A stretch of DNA of 14,679 bases from assembly GCA_042218715.1 (NCBI GenBank), contig JBDGQU010000143.1, positions 1 to 14,679 on the forward strand, read 5' to 3'. This DNA is from JAGXLP01 sp042218715 (GTDB lineage Bacteria > Bipolaricaulota > Bipolaricaulia > M55B111). The notes beneath the pieces were generated by a model. That model searched no databases, had not been told where the DNA came from, and worked only from the letters and a program-made list of their open reading frames with translations. Both the position numbers and the translations under genes were made by a program. This document shows positions 6,599 to 13,530 of this stretch, in pieces (within the stretch, counting starts at the first letter, position 1; every line of letters begins with the position of its first letter).

Positions 6599-7108
6599 TT
6601 AATTAATCCGTCTTTCCCACTCTTCGCGCATAATTATGTTTTTTGGTTCCTGAAGGTGATCGGTAGCTAGTTTTCCGTGAAGGTGGTCGATTTCGTGTTG
6701 AAACAATTCTGACTTCCCTCCTGAAACTTCTTCTCGGTGTTGAACACCGTCCCCATCTAGGTACTTTACCTCAATTTTTCTGTGTCTGGGAATTTTAACA
6801 AAAAACTCCAGGTCAAAACTAAAACAACTATCCCAGACCTGAAATTTTTCCGAACTTTTTGACACTATTTCCGGATTTATCATGAAAAACGACTGTCCTT
6901 CAAATCGGTAGTAGATTATTTGCTTGAAATAGCCGATTTGTGGAGCCGCGAGAGCTCTTCCCATTCCGTGTTTGTTTTTAAGTCTTTTCAGCGTGTCGCG
7001 TAGATCTTCTTTTGCCTGGTCTAAGGAAGCCGCAGTGGCCTTTGGAATTGGGCTCGATTTTTTCCATAGCTTCTCGTTACCCAGCAAGAGGACTTCTTTT
7101 TTCGCCAT
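6599..7108 (-). CDS. Peptide deformylase-like metalloprotein
   Basis: Peptide deformylases remove the formyl group from the N-terminal methionine of new proteins using a Cys/His/His-bound metal. Motif 1 is GRALAAPQIG (50-59, with Q57). Motif 3 is QHEIDHLHG (137-145), with both His ligands and the catalytic Glu. Motif 2, normally EGCLS, is DSCFS (93-97), which keeps the metal-binding C95 but loses the preceding Glu-Gly and the Leu. All metal ligands are present, so activity is possible. The divergent motif 2 and the absence of a neighbouring formyltransferase gene suggest an accessory copy. I place the start at the ATG at 7108 (169 aa), preceded by GGTGA at 7118-7114, rather than the TTG four codons upstream. 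Confidence 0.88.
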   Translation of the reverse strand: MAKKEVLLLGNEKLWKKSSPIPKATAASLDQAKEDLRDTLKRLKNKHGMGRALAAPQIGYFKQIIYYRFEGQSFFMINPEIVSKSSEKFQVWDSCFSFDLEFFVKIPRHRKIEVKYLDGDGVQHREEVSGGKSELFQHEIDHLHGKLATDHLQEPKNIIMREEWERRIN

Positions 7109-7195
7109 ATCAATCACCAAATAAGTGGGGTTATAATCTCAGTTCCCTCATGAAGGCAAACTGAAATTTCCTCACTTTTTTGATACAACCACCCC

Positions 7196-7238
7196 CCTTG
7201 GACACCAGAATTATAGATAATATGGGGAAATAACCAAA
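7196..7238 (-). promoter_or_regulatory. Promoter/leader upstream of the deformylase-like gene, similar to that of the lipoprotein gene
   Basis: The minus strand has a TATAAT (7215-7210) with TTGGTT-like sequence about 16-17 bp upstream. After it comes a leader and a G-rich stretch, which is the degenerate counterpart of the lipoprotein's Shine-Dalgarno. The segment aligns with 7477-7515. It probably drives the deformylase-like gene, about 95 bp downstream. Confidence 0.5.
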
Positions 7239-7466
7239 CTAAGCCCTACCTGCCCCCGATGTTTCATCGGTGTGACTCCCCACCTCCACGTAAATTGTAG
7301 TGCAATTCCCCTCATTAAAAACAAAATAACTCGGATCAGTTACTGCCCCGTCTTCGGTATCACCGTTTTCGGGTGTTTGGTCAGGCAAGAGGGTATCACA
7401 TCCCGACGCGAATAGAGCCAGTGAGACAATTAAAAGAAGTAGCAAAACTAGCTTACTTTTTCTCAT
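7239..7466 (-). CDS. Small putative lipoprotein
   Basis: This is a 75-residue protein of unknown function with a clear lipoprotein signal. It has a basic start (MRKSK), a hydrophobic run and the lipobox LFASGC with the lipidated cysteine at C23, so it should be membrane-anchored outside the cytoplasm. The mature part of only about 52 residues is acidic and Thr-rich and ends abruptly at GSHTDETSGAGRA. The ATG at 7466 follows AAGGAGG at 7480-7474. The stop codon abuts a copy of its own promoter segment, so the gene may be the truncated remnant of a longer lipoprotein gene cut during a local duplication. I do not recognise a family. Confidence 0.7.
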   Translation of the reverse strand: MRKSKLVLLLLLIVSLALFASGCDTLLPDQTPENGDTEDGAVTDPSYFVFNEGNCTTIYVEVGSHTDETSGAGRA

Positions 7467-7490
7467 TTTTTCGCCTCCTTGGGCACCGGG

Positions 7491-7519
7491 ATTATAGAAT
7501 AAATGGAAAATCTATCCAA
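7491..7519 (-). promoter_or_regulatory. Promoter of the lipoprotein gene
   Basis: A perfect TATAAT (7496-7491, minus strand) has TTGGAT at a 17-bp spacing. It is followed by a short leader and AAGGAGG before the ATG. Confidence 0.55.
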
Positions 7520-7652
7520 ATTTGGCGATGAGAAGAATTAAGACTTAGACTAGCGCTATGTTTCTGTCTCACTAAGTTATTACCTCAGTTTTCCAGAAAA
7601 AACCAGAGAACTTGCTGAGAAGTTGAAATATGATTGATGATTACACAAAATT

Positions 7653-7681
7653 TTGCTACAATCATGTCAGATAATCATAAT
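7653..7681 (+). promoter_or_regulatory. Promoter of the AbiE operon
   Basis: TTGCTA (7653-7658), a 17-bp spacer and CATAAT (7676-7681). The predicted transcript start, about 7688, leaves only some 12 nt before the ATG. There is no Shine-Dalgarno in that space, so the antitoxin mRNA is nearly leaderless. The -10 box lies inside the operator. Confidence 0.55.
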
Positions 7682-7702
7682 ATTTAGTGATTAACTGACA
7701 TG
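7663..7702. promoter_or_regulatory. Operator palindrome of the AbiE operon
   Basis: CATGTCAGATAATCA (7663-7677) and TGATTAACTGACATG (7688-7702) are inverted copies matching at 14 of 15 positions, separated by 10 bp. The right arm contains the ATG of the antitoxin gene. AbiEi antitoxins are known to bind inverted repeats in their own promoter and repress it. Here the palindrome covers the -10 box, the transcript start and the start codon, an ideal place for such autoregulation. Confidence 0.8.
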
Positions 7703-8341
7703 AAATTTGAAGAGCTTGTTAAGGAATTTTCCGATTCTCCTTTTTTTGAGTTAGGAGAGGTCCGTCAAATTACTTCGAATTCCAAAAGCCAGCTTCAGAA
7801 TCAGCTATCTCAATGGACCAAACAAGGAAAAGTGGTTCGACTCAGAAGGGGAAAATATTTGCTTGGCCCCCAATACAGAAAATTTACTCCATCTTCTTAT
7901 TATATCTCTAATTATCTTTATCGCCCTTCTTACGTCAGTCTTACAACTGCCCTGCAATACTACGATCTCATCCCGGAGGCCGTCGGAATGGTCCAGGCCG
8001 TAACTCCCAAACATGGCAGAGAGTGGGCTAACGATCTGGGCAGATTCGAATACAGAAAAATTAAGCAGAAGCGTTTTTGGGGTTATAAGGAGGATCTCCT
8101 GGACAGTATCCCGGCACAAAACCGGTTCTTCGTTGCAGAACCCGAGAAAGCGATTCTGGACCTCATGTACCTTAGAAATGGAGAGTGGTCAAAAGAGAGG
8201 ATTGCCGAAATGCGCTTCCAATCTCTTGAGAACATCGACCTCAAAAGATTAAGAAGATACTCCCAGAAGTTCACCAGCGCAAAAATTGAAAGAGCAGTAG
8301 ATAAATTCACGGAAGTTTATTCATCGGAGTTACAATCATGA
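7700..8341 (+). CDS. abiEi: AbiEi-like antitoxin/transcriptional regulator of a type IV toxin-antitoxin system
   Basis: The N-terminal 60 residues form a winged-helix DNA-binding domain (ELGEVRQITSNSKSQLQNQL, then LRRGKYLLG at 48-56), the typical opening of AbiEi antitoxins. The C-terminal domain begins with RPSYVSLTTALQYYDLIPE and has the conserved AEPEKAILDLMYL segment. AbiEi represses its own operon and counteracts the partner toxin without binding it. The gene overlaps the toxin gene by 4 nt (ATGA), and its start codon lies in the operator palindrome. At 213 residues it is a normal length. Confidence 0.92.
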   Translation: MKFEELVKEFSDSPFFELGEVRQITSNSKSQLQNQLSQWTKQGKVVRLRRGKYLLGPQYRKFTPSSYYISNYLYRPSYVSLTTALQYYDLIPEAVGMVQAVTPKHGREWANDLGRFEYRKIKQKRFWGYKEDLLDSIPAQNRFFVAEPEKAILDLMYLRNGEWSKERIAEMRFQSLENIDLKRLRRYSQKFTSAKIERAVDKFTEVYSSELQS

Positions 8342-9147
8342 AAGAAAAAGCTCTACAGGTAGCCAGCCAGCAGGAAAACGAACAACAAAAAATCAACCAC
8401 CTCAGAGAATATCTTCAGCATCTAATATTACGGGAAATGTTTGAACTTGACTGGCTATCGGAACTGGTCTTCCATGGAGGGACCGGTTTGAGAATTTTGT
8501 ACGACTTAAACAGATTCTCCGAAGATCTGGATTTTCACCTATCACACTCAACTAAAAACTATTCCATCAATCAAAAGTTAGACGAAATAAAGGCCAGGTT
8601 AGAGAAGAACGGTTATAAAGTTCAAATTAGTTCCTCCTCCGAGAAAAACGTTAAAAATCCGATTATCAAGTTTGCCGGAGGACTACTTTACGAGGCGGGA
8701 ATTACGCCCCACGAGCACCAAAAACTAAATATAAAAATTGAGATCGACACCAATCCCCCGATGGGCTTTAGGACAGACACAACATTGATGAACGAATATT
8801 TTCCATTGGCGCTCAACCACCTCGATAAGTCGAGTTTCATCGCAGGAAAATGCCACGCAATTTTACAGAGGGAGTGGACCAAAGGCAGAGATTTTTTTGA
8901 TCTGCTTTTCTACCTAAATAGATGGGAAGGAATTGAGCCGAATTTAATCTACTTAAATAACGCACTGGAACAAACCGGCTTCGAAGAAACCAGAATAACC
9001 CAGGAAAACTGGAGAGAAACCCTTCTAGAAAAAGTTAAAGAAGTTTCATGGTCCACCGTGGAAGAGGACGTGAAGCCGTTTTTACTAAACAAAGAAGACC
9101 TAGCGATTTTCTCAAAAAAGTTCTTGATTGAGGAATTATCAAATTAA
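8338..9147 (+). CDS. abiEii: AbiEii-like nucleotidyltransferase toxin
   Basis: This is the toxin of the AbiE pair, a nucleotidyltransferase of the PF08843 family. Relatives transfer nucleotides to tRNA acceptor ends or bind GTP and arrest growth, and confer abortive phage resistance. All four family motifs are visible: GGTGLR (47-52), RFSEDLDF (59-66, metal-binding D63 and D65), KIEID (133-137) and the C-terminal CHAILQREWTKGRDFFDL (172-189). At 269 residues it has the usual length, and no residue of the core motifs is missing, so it appears active. Translation is coupled to the antitoxin by the ATGA overlap. It converges with the SWIM gene, 84 bp away. Confidence 0.93.
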   Translation: MKEKALQVASQQENEQQKINHLREYLQHLILREMFELDWLSELVFHGGTGLRILYDLNRFSEDLDFHLSHSTKNYSINQKLDEIKARLEKNGYKVQISSSSEKNVKNPIIKFAGGLLYEAGITPHEHQKLNIKIEIDTNPPMGFRTDTTLMNEYFPLALNHLDKSSFIAGKCHAILQREWTKGRDFFDLLFYLNRWEGIEPNLIYLNNALEQTGFEETRITQENWRETLLEKVKEVSWSTVEEDVKPFLLNKEDLAIFSKKFLIEELSN

Positions 9148-9231
9148 TGAAGCGCCGTTGCAGGTTAACTATTTTGGATTTGTAACAAATGGGTTCGGTT
9201 CATACTCCCTCTACCGTTAACTTTACCTGAA

Positions 9232-10875
9232 TTAAAACACCGTAAAAGACGATATCTCATCCAGGAAGGCAGGCCTATCGTCGTTTTCCTCCTTGAGCCT
9301 TTCAACCAATTCCTTTAACCGATCGCTCAGGTCTAGCTTATTAAGCTCCCTTAAATGGTTGATTGCATCGCGATAATGACGGCGCCCGGTATCCTCCGCC
9401 AGGAAAGACGATATAAGGTCCCCGTAGACCTCGAAATATTTCTCGGAGTCGTAGTCACCGAGTTCGTCTATATAATGCTGCATGACCCGTAAATTTTCGG
9501 ACTCTATGACCTCTTCAAAAGCCGTATCATCGTCCCCTTCCCTCAGGTAAAAGTCTATCAGTTCATATCCGTAGAGTTGTTCTTCGAGCCACTTCCTGAC
9601 CCAGCTCCATTTTTCATCCGGAGTAGCATCTTTTAGCTTACGGTAGTATTTTTGATTTGGTTTATCCTTATAGAGTTTCATGAGATTAAGCACGTACTTT
9701 TCCGGATCCCTACCTTCGAAGAGATCCACAATTAATTCCAGCAAGTCCGTCCGGTTCGACCTGCCGGACTCTTGCAGACATCCTTCAATAATTTCTATTG
9801 CTCTACCCTCTCTATCTTTATCTCTGAGCCATCTCGCGAAGTCCAAACAAAGTTCCGAGTTGACGTGATAAACGTTCTCGTACAGCTCCTCCAGCTGATC
9901 CTCCTCTTCCAGGTTTTTCAGTATATGAATCCACGGTTTAACTAACTGGATCGTCTCGTAGTTTTCTCGCGTTCCCCCCTTAAGTTTGTCAGTAATCTTA
10001 TCCTGGAGCAGTTGACGCATTAGATTTTTCCAGTGGCGATAATCCCTTTCTCCCGTACAGATAGTCTTTAAAGCTTCTATATAGTATTCTTCGAAGTAGT
10101 CCGGTTCCTTTTCGTTATATTTCTCGAAAAGGTAATCAATATGCTCTTTCTTCTCCTGGAAATCCATCCCCGCCTCAACCACGGACTCGGCGTAGTTATT
10201 TATCGCCAGGCCGAACTCATCTCCCTGATAGCCGGAAAAGTTATCGATCGGCTCCGTACCTTCGGCAATTACCTCTGCTACAGCCTTGTAAATCGTGGCA
10301 GCTTCCTTCGGTTGGCCTTGATCGTGATATCCCCTGGCCATGTCAAAAAAGGAGTAAATTGCTTTGTTTACCTGCCTGCGATAGTTATCCCCGCTCGCAC
10401 GATCCAGCAGCTCCCGGAGTTCCCGTTTGTAATTTTCGAACTGGTTTTCTTCCGCCGACTCACCAAACCAGAGCAAGAACCGTCGCTCCGCCTTAGAGTT
10501 CCGCTTAAATTCCCGCCTTAGGAAATTTCGTAATTCTTTACCGGTAGCTTGCTGTAGACTTTCTTCGACCCTTTCAGCCCGTTTCTCATCGGAAGTCTCA
10601 AAGTCCTCTGTATCCTTTTCGGAAAGCTTTAACAGGGTTGCTACGATATGCTTACAATAACCGCCCCAGTCGTAGGGACAGGTACAGATGGCGTCAAAAT
10701 CGGGTTCGTCAAGATCCAGCCTGACCTCGTAGAGCTGTGTCCCCCGGACCTTTGCCTTTACACTCCTCTCCTTAACTTTTAGCTTCTCCACCCTGCCATG
10801 GCGCAGGTAACGAACCCCTCTGTCGTAGGATTGCTGATTACAGAAACTCTTTATCTTCTCTTTTGTGGGCTGCAC
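9232..10875 (-). CDS. SWIM zinc-finger protein with a long helical C-terminal region
   Basis: The N-terminal 85 residues form a SWIM domain: CTCPYDWGGYCKH gives C64, C66, C74 and H76 (CxCx7CxH) for one zinc. The preceding SYDRGVRYLRHGRVEKLKVK is the usual opening of stand-alone bacterial SWIM proteins. SWIM domains bind DNA or proteins. Residues about 90-547 are predicted to be almost entirely helical and very acidic, with TPR-like stretches (for example GQPKEAATIYKAVAEVI and REGRAIEIIEGCL), so a protein scaffold is likely. No nuclease or helicase motif is visible. The GTG start at 10875 is preceded by GGAGGG. The pRiA4b ORF-3-like gene ends 39 bp upstream, so the two are probably co-transcribed. 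The function is unknown. Confidence 0.88.
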   Translation of the reverse strand: MQPTKEKIKSFCNQQSYDRGVRYLRHGRVEKLKVKERSVKAKVRGTQLYEVRLDLDEPDFDAICTCPYDWGGYCKHIVATLLKLSEKDTEDFETSDEKRAERVEESLQQATGKELRNFLRREFKRNSKAERRFLLWFGESAEENQFENYKRELRELLDRASGDNYRRQVNKAIYSFFDMARGYHDQGQPKEAATIYKAVAEVIAEGTEPIDNFSGYQGDEFGLAINNYAESVVEAGMDFQEKKEHIDYLFEKYNEKEPDYFEEYYIEALKTICTGERDYRHWKNLMRQLLQDKITDKLKGGTRENYETIQLVKPWIHILKNLEEEDQLEELYENVYHVNSELCLDFARWLRDKDREGRAIEIIEGCLQESGRSNRTDLLELIVDLFEGRDPEKYVLNLMKLYKDKPNQKYYRKLKDATPDEKWSWVRKWLEEQLYGYELIDFYLREGDDDTAFEEVIESENLRVMQHYIDELGDYDSEKYFEVYGDLISSFLAEDTGRRHYRDAINHLRELNKLDLSDRLKELVERLKEENDDRPAFLDEISSFTVF

Positions 10876-10914
10876 CCGGACCCTCCTTCGATATAGGTAT
10901 TCTCGAACTCAGAA

Positions 10915-11517
10915 TTAACCGTAAGCCCGACGATAGCTCTTCTCCGGATCCCTGAACTTAACCTGCTGAGGGTTAAAGGCATTAGGGTCGAAATCCCAAC
11001 CGACCCAGCGCAGGTACCTGTCATGGTCTTCGTGTTCCGGATCGTCGATTGCATCAAGAAACTCTCTGTAACCGTTTGTTCCACCGACGTCCTCGGGTGG
11101 ACAGGTTCCCTCCCCACCCAGCAACCTGGGATAAAAATGACCTTCTTGCCGGGGCTCCGACTTCTCGAAAGTGACCAGATGCTTCCAGCTATCCCCTAAA
11201 TCGTATTCATAATCGCACGCAGGGTTCTCTTCGGAAAAGTAGTCGGCAATCTTTTCTTCGTAACCGTCCCTTATTTCGATATTCCAATCGAAGCCATCCT
11301 CCATCGGGATCTGGATAGATACCTCCTCGTTCGTCTCTGGATCATTTATTGTGAATTGATGGAGGTGATAATCCTTCCAGCCCATAGCATCCGTTATTGC
11401 AACGTGCAGTGCCCAGAAAGAATAATTTTCCGGAATCTGAATTCGCCGCCAGATGGTCGGCTCAAAATCCTTCAACTTGATTTTAAACCTGTAGACAGCA
11501 GAATAATTTTGACCCAT
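10915..11517 (-). CDS. Plasmid pRiA4b ORF-3-like protein, copy 1
   Basis: This 200-residue protein belongs to the pRiA4b ORF-3 family (PF07929), whose function is not established. Recognisable blocks are VYRFKIKLKDFEPTIWRRIQ, FWALHVAITDAMGWKDYHLH, YEYDLGDSWKHL, GTCPPEDVGG and VGWDFDPNAFNPQ. It is very acidic. The ATG at 11517 is chosen over a GTG at 11526 because the promoter's -10 box (11540-11535) puts the transcript start near 11528, and because the paralogue at 12143 then has exactly the same length. The SWIM gene follows 39 bp downstream. By eye it is about 60% identical to copy 2, which lies in inverted orientation. Confidence 0.9.
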   Translation of the reverse strand: MGQNYSAVYRFKIKLKDFEPTIWRRIQIPENYSFWALHVAITDAMGWKDYHLHQFTINDPETNEEVSIQIPMEDGFDWNIEIRDGYEEKIADYFSEENPACDYEYDLGDSWKHLVTFEKSEPRQEGHFYPRLLGGEGTCPPEDVGGTNGYREFLDAIDDPEHEDHDRYLRWVGWDFDPNAFNPQQVKFRDPEKSYRRAYG

Positions 11518-11534
11518 TCGTAACACCCGTAATT

Positions 11535-11540
11535 ATTATA
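11535..11540 (-). promoter_or_regulatory. -10 box for the pRiA4b/SWIM operon
   Basis: A perfect TATAAT on the minus strand, with no good -35. The transcript would begin about 10-13 nt before the ATG, so the leader is very short, with GGGTG as the only Shine-Dalgarno-like sequence. Confidence 0.5.
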
Positions 11541-11641
11541 GGTTGGTGTAGAATAGAACGCTAACCATTATACGGACGGAAACTATATCGACCAGGTAGA
11601 GGAAGGCTTTGGCCCCTTCCATGGTTAATTACCGCCACGAT

Positions 11642-11659
11642 GGAGCTCTAAAGAGCTCC
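11642..11659. repeat. Perfect 8-bp hairpin GGAGCTCT-AA-AGAGCTCC
   Basis: A perfect stem lies in the spacer between pRiA4b copy 1 and the truncated MazF-like gene. GGAAGG/CCTTCC at 11600-11619 makes a second small hairpin nearby. No U-tract follows either, so neither looks like a terminator. Confidence 0.6.
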
Positions 11660-11708
11660 GCTCCAGAAAAGCAAATGTTGTCACATCACCTCTACCGGTA
11701 ATTTTTAG

Positions 11709-12032
11709 TTTTCTCTTTCCACTAACTATTTTATAAATGTAAACAGCAGTCAACCAGCTTGGAAAAGACCCGGCCTATTGGTTTCTGTCGACGAGTTCAA
11801 CCACGGACCTGCCGGTTTGGTAGTTTTACTTCCACTGACTTCCCGAGATGAAGGTATTCCCTGGCATGTGGAAATTACACCCAACGAAGGCGGAGTAAAG
11901 AAAGTCAGCTACATTAAATGTGAAGACATTCGCTCTATATCAGTAAAACGGCTTAGATCCCGCTGGGGAGAAGCTTCAAAGGATACTATGGAAAAAGTCG
12001 AAGAAAGGTTGGAAATATTGCTAAGATTATAA
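11709..12032 (+). pseudogene. 5'-truncated MazF/PemK-like toxin gene
   Basis: MazF toxins are mRNA-cutting ribonucleases of about 110 residues. Here the homology starts near SSQPAWKRPGLLVSVDEFNH, which corresponds to the conserved G-x-E-Q-x-x-x-RP-x-L-V-V-S-x-D segment, and continues through VVLLPLTSR and EDIRSISVKRLRSRWGEASK to the normal C-terminus at 12032. The N-terminal strand with the RGD-x-W motif is absent. The frame closes at a stop at 11706, with no ATG, GTG or usable Shine-Dalgarno upstream of the homology. A TTG at 11778 could start an 84-residue product lacking the first strands. No MazE antitoxin is adjacent. A broken gene is most likely. Its end matches the fragment at 2368-2466. 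Confidence 0.8.
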
Positions 12033-12130
12033 ATTTGTTGTTTATTCTGAGGAAATACAGGAGAATTACGTAATTATCAAATAGCAACGACGAAATGTAG
12101 TTCTCGCCAAAACTTACATTCCGAGCATTA

Positions 12131-12139
12131 GAGGTGATC
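12131..12139 (+). promoter_or_regulatory. Full-length Shine-Dalgarno GAGGTGATC that fixes an unusual CTG start
   Basis: These nine bases are a complete match to the usual anti-Shine-Dalgarno end of 16S rRNA. The GAGG core ends 8 nt before the CTG at 12143, the ideal spacing. The GTG at 12134 lies inside this site and so cannot be the start. Confidence 0.75.
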
Positions 12140-12142
12140 GCA

Positions 12143-12745
12143 CTGAAAAATGGTTTCACGGACGTTTACAGGTTTAAGATAGAACTCCAGTATATTCATC
12201 CAAAGATCTGGCGGGAAATCGAGGTTCCTGGAAACTACAGCTTCTGGGATTTGCACGTGGCTATTACAAACGTGATGGGCTGGTACGATTATCACCTCCA
12301 TCAGTTCACGATAGAGGACCCTAACACTGGAGACGACGTTATGCTGTTCCAGCCAGACGACGAAGGTCTGGACTGGGGGATAGAAACCAGAGATGACCAC
12401 GAGGAGGGTATCGCAGATTACTTTTCCACGGATAACTGGACCTGCGAGTACGAATACGATTTTGGCGACAGCTGGAAACACCTAATAATCCTCGAGGAAA
12501 TCAAAGAGCGGGATTGGAGTTATTTCTATCCGCTGTTTCTGGACGGATGGGGAACATGTCCACCGGAGGACGTGGGTGGAGTCGGTGGCTATAAAAAGTT
12601 TTTGAAAGTATTGGACGATCCGGACCACGAGGAGTACGACCATTATCGTTCCTGGGTGGGCTGGAACTTCGACCCGGATGCATTTAACCCGCAACAGGTG
12701 ACCTTCGCCGACCCCGAGAAGTGGTACAGGTTTCTTTATGGATAA
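12143..12745 (+). CDS. Plasmid pRiA4b ORF-3-like protein, copy 2 (probable CTG start)
   Basis: This is a second PF07929 protein, paralogous to the one at 10915-11517 and in the opposite orientation. The same blocks occur: VYRFKIELQYIHPKIWREIE, FWDLHVAITNVMGWYDYHLH, YEYDFGDSWKHL, GTCPPEDVGG and VGWNFDPDAFNPQ. With a CTG start at 12143 the protein has exactly 200 residues, like copy 1, and the N-termini line up without a gap (start to VYRF in both cases 7 residues). It is strongly acidic. It is followed on the same strand by two unknown small genes rather than by a SWIM gene. The role is unknown. Confidence 0.88.
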   Translation: MKNGFTDVYRFKIELQYIHPKIWREIEVPGNYSFWDLHVAITNVMGWYDYHLHQFTIEDPNTGDDVMLFQPDDEGLDWGIETRDDHEEGIADYFSTDNWTCEYEYDFGDSWKHLIILEEIKERDWSYFYPLFLDGWGTCPPEDVGGVGGYKKFLKVLDDPDHEEYDHYRSWVGWNFDPDAFNPQQVTFADPEKWYRFLYG

Positions 12746-12872
12746 GCCAGATAAGGCCTAGAGGTTCCGTAAGTTTTCTTGAAGTGTTCACGTCGTTCTC
12801 CTATTAACACAACCGTTTTGGGCGTATAGAACTAGCCTGCTTCATTTATCAAGGTAAATAGGGTGATAAAAA

Positions 12873-13472
12873 GTGTCCGTAAAATACGAGAACGAAATTG
12901 GGATGGAATACGTTTTACAGAAACCGGAAGGCGAAGACGATCCGGACTCATTCTTTTTCTCCAGTCACGACGTTGGAGAAGAAGTGGATGAGATCCCGGC
13001 AGGATACGAGATATACGAAGACCCGGAAAACGAACCCTTTTTGGTACCGGAAGGAAAGAATCCGGTTCCGGAAGAGGAGGTAACCGCCCTAGAAAACGAG
13101 CTTGAGAGGATCGACCACCTCAACGAATACCCCGGTCAGTGCCACGTGGAATCTTTCGATAATTCAATACGGGTTTATTTACTGGACCAAACCCCGGAAG
13201 CAATAGTCGACGTAATAAGCGCCTTGCCCGAAGAAGGAGAGAGGATCCTCGAGGAAATCTCGGAAGGAAACGCTACCTATACCGCTAATATGAAGTTTGA
13301 TCGGGGCAAGAACGGTGAAAACTACTACGTCGACCGCCGAGTCTTCTCCGGGATTCAGAAGCGAGACGAGGAAAAGTGGCTATACGTGGCGAGCGAAGAA
13401 AGCATCACTGAGGCGGCAAGCAAGTATCTCCCCCATCTGGAGCAGGACTCGTTCTTCGAGCTGGGGATTTGA
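12873..13472 (+). CDS. Acidic protein of unknown function
   Basis: I cannot assign this 199-residue protein to a named family. It is very rich in Glu and Asp, has no signal peptide or membrane segment, and should be cytoplasmic. A segment at about residues 40-60 (EIPAGYEIYEDPENEPFLVP) resembles a recurring P-x-GYEIYE-x-P motif that I recall from uncharacterised bacterial and archaeal proteins. It is followed by a helix with the EEEVTALENELERI pattern. The GTG start at 12873 has GGGTGAT 5 nt upstream. It lies 127 bp after pRiA4b copy 2 and 58 bp before the next gene, all on plus. Acidity and context link it to the pRiA4b/SWIM set; that link is inference. Confidence 0.75.
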   Translation: MSVKYENEIGMEYVLQKPEGEDDPDSFFFSSHDVGEEVDEIPAGYEIYEDPENEPFLVPEGKNPVPEEEVTALENELERIDHLNEYPGQCHVESFDNSIRVYLLDQTPEAIVDVISALPEEGERILEEISEGNATYTANMKFDRGKNGENYYVDRRVFSGIQKRDEEKWLYVASEESITEAASKYLPHLEQDSFFELGI

Positions 13473-13510
13473 TCCCCTGTTAAAGTCAACGAGAATTTTT
13501 AATGGTGTTT

Positions 13511-13527
13511 TATAATTAAGTGGTGAT
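13511..13527 (+). promoter_or_regulatory. -10 box and Shine-Dalgarno of the 13531 gene
   Basis: TATAAT at 13511-13516 and GGTGAT at 13522-13527 directly precede the GTG at 13531. No good -35 is seen. The gene may have its own transcript with a very short leader in addition to read-through. Confidence 0.4.
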
Positions 13528-13530
13528 AGC

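Larger units (their letters stand above)
7196..7515. repeat. Imperfect direct repeat of promoter/leader sequence (7196-7231 and 7477-7512)
   Basis: Both copies read CCTTGG-R-CACC-R-G-R-ATTATAG and then A+T-rich sequence ending GGAAA, about 75% identical over some 36 bp by eye. On the minus strand each gives a TATAAT promoter and the beginning of a leader. They flank the lipoprotein gene exactly. Confidence 0.6.

Noticed and set aside
10141..10521. Plus-strand open frame of 126 codons
   Set aside because: It is antisense to the SWIM gene, with no ribosome site and no recognisable domain. The SWIM gene has motif support across this stretch.
11778..12032. Functional 84-residue MazF toxin from the TTG at 11778
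   Set aside because: The homology extends upstream of the TTG without any start codon, and the N-terminal strand with the conserved RGD segment is missing, so a truncated gene is more likely.
12128..12481. Minus-strand open frame of 117 codons
   Set aside because: It is antisense to pRiA4b copy 2, whose reading frame is conserved in copy 1.
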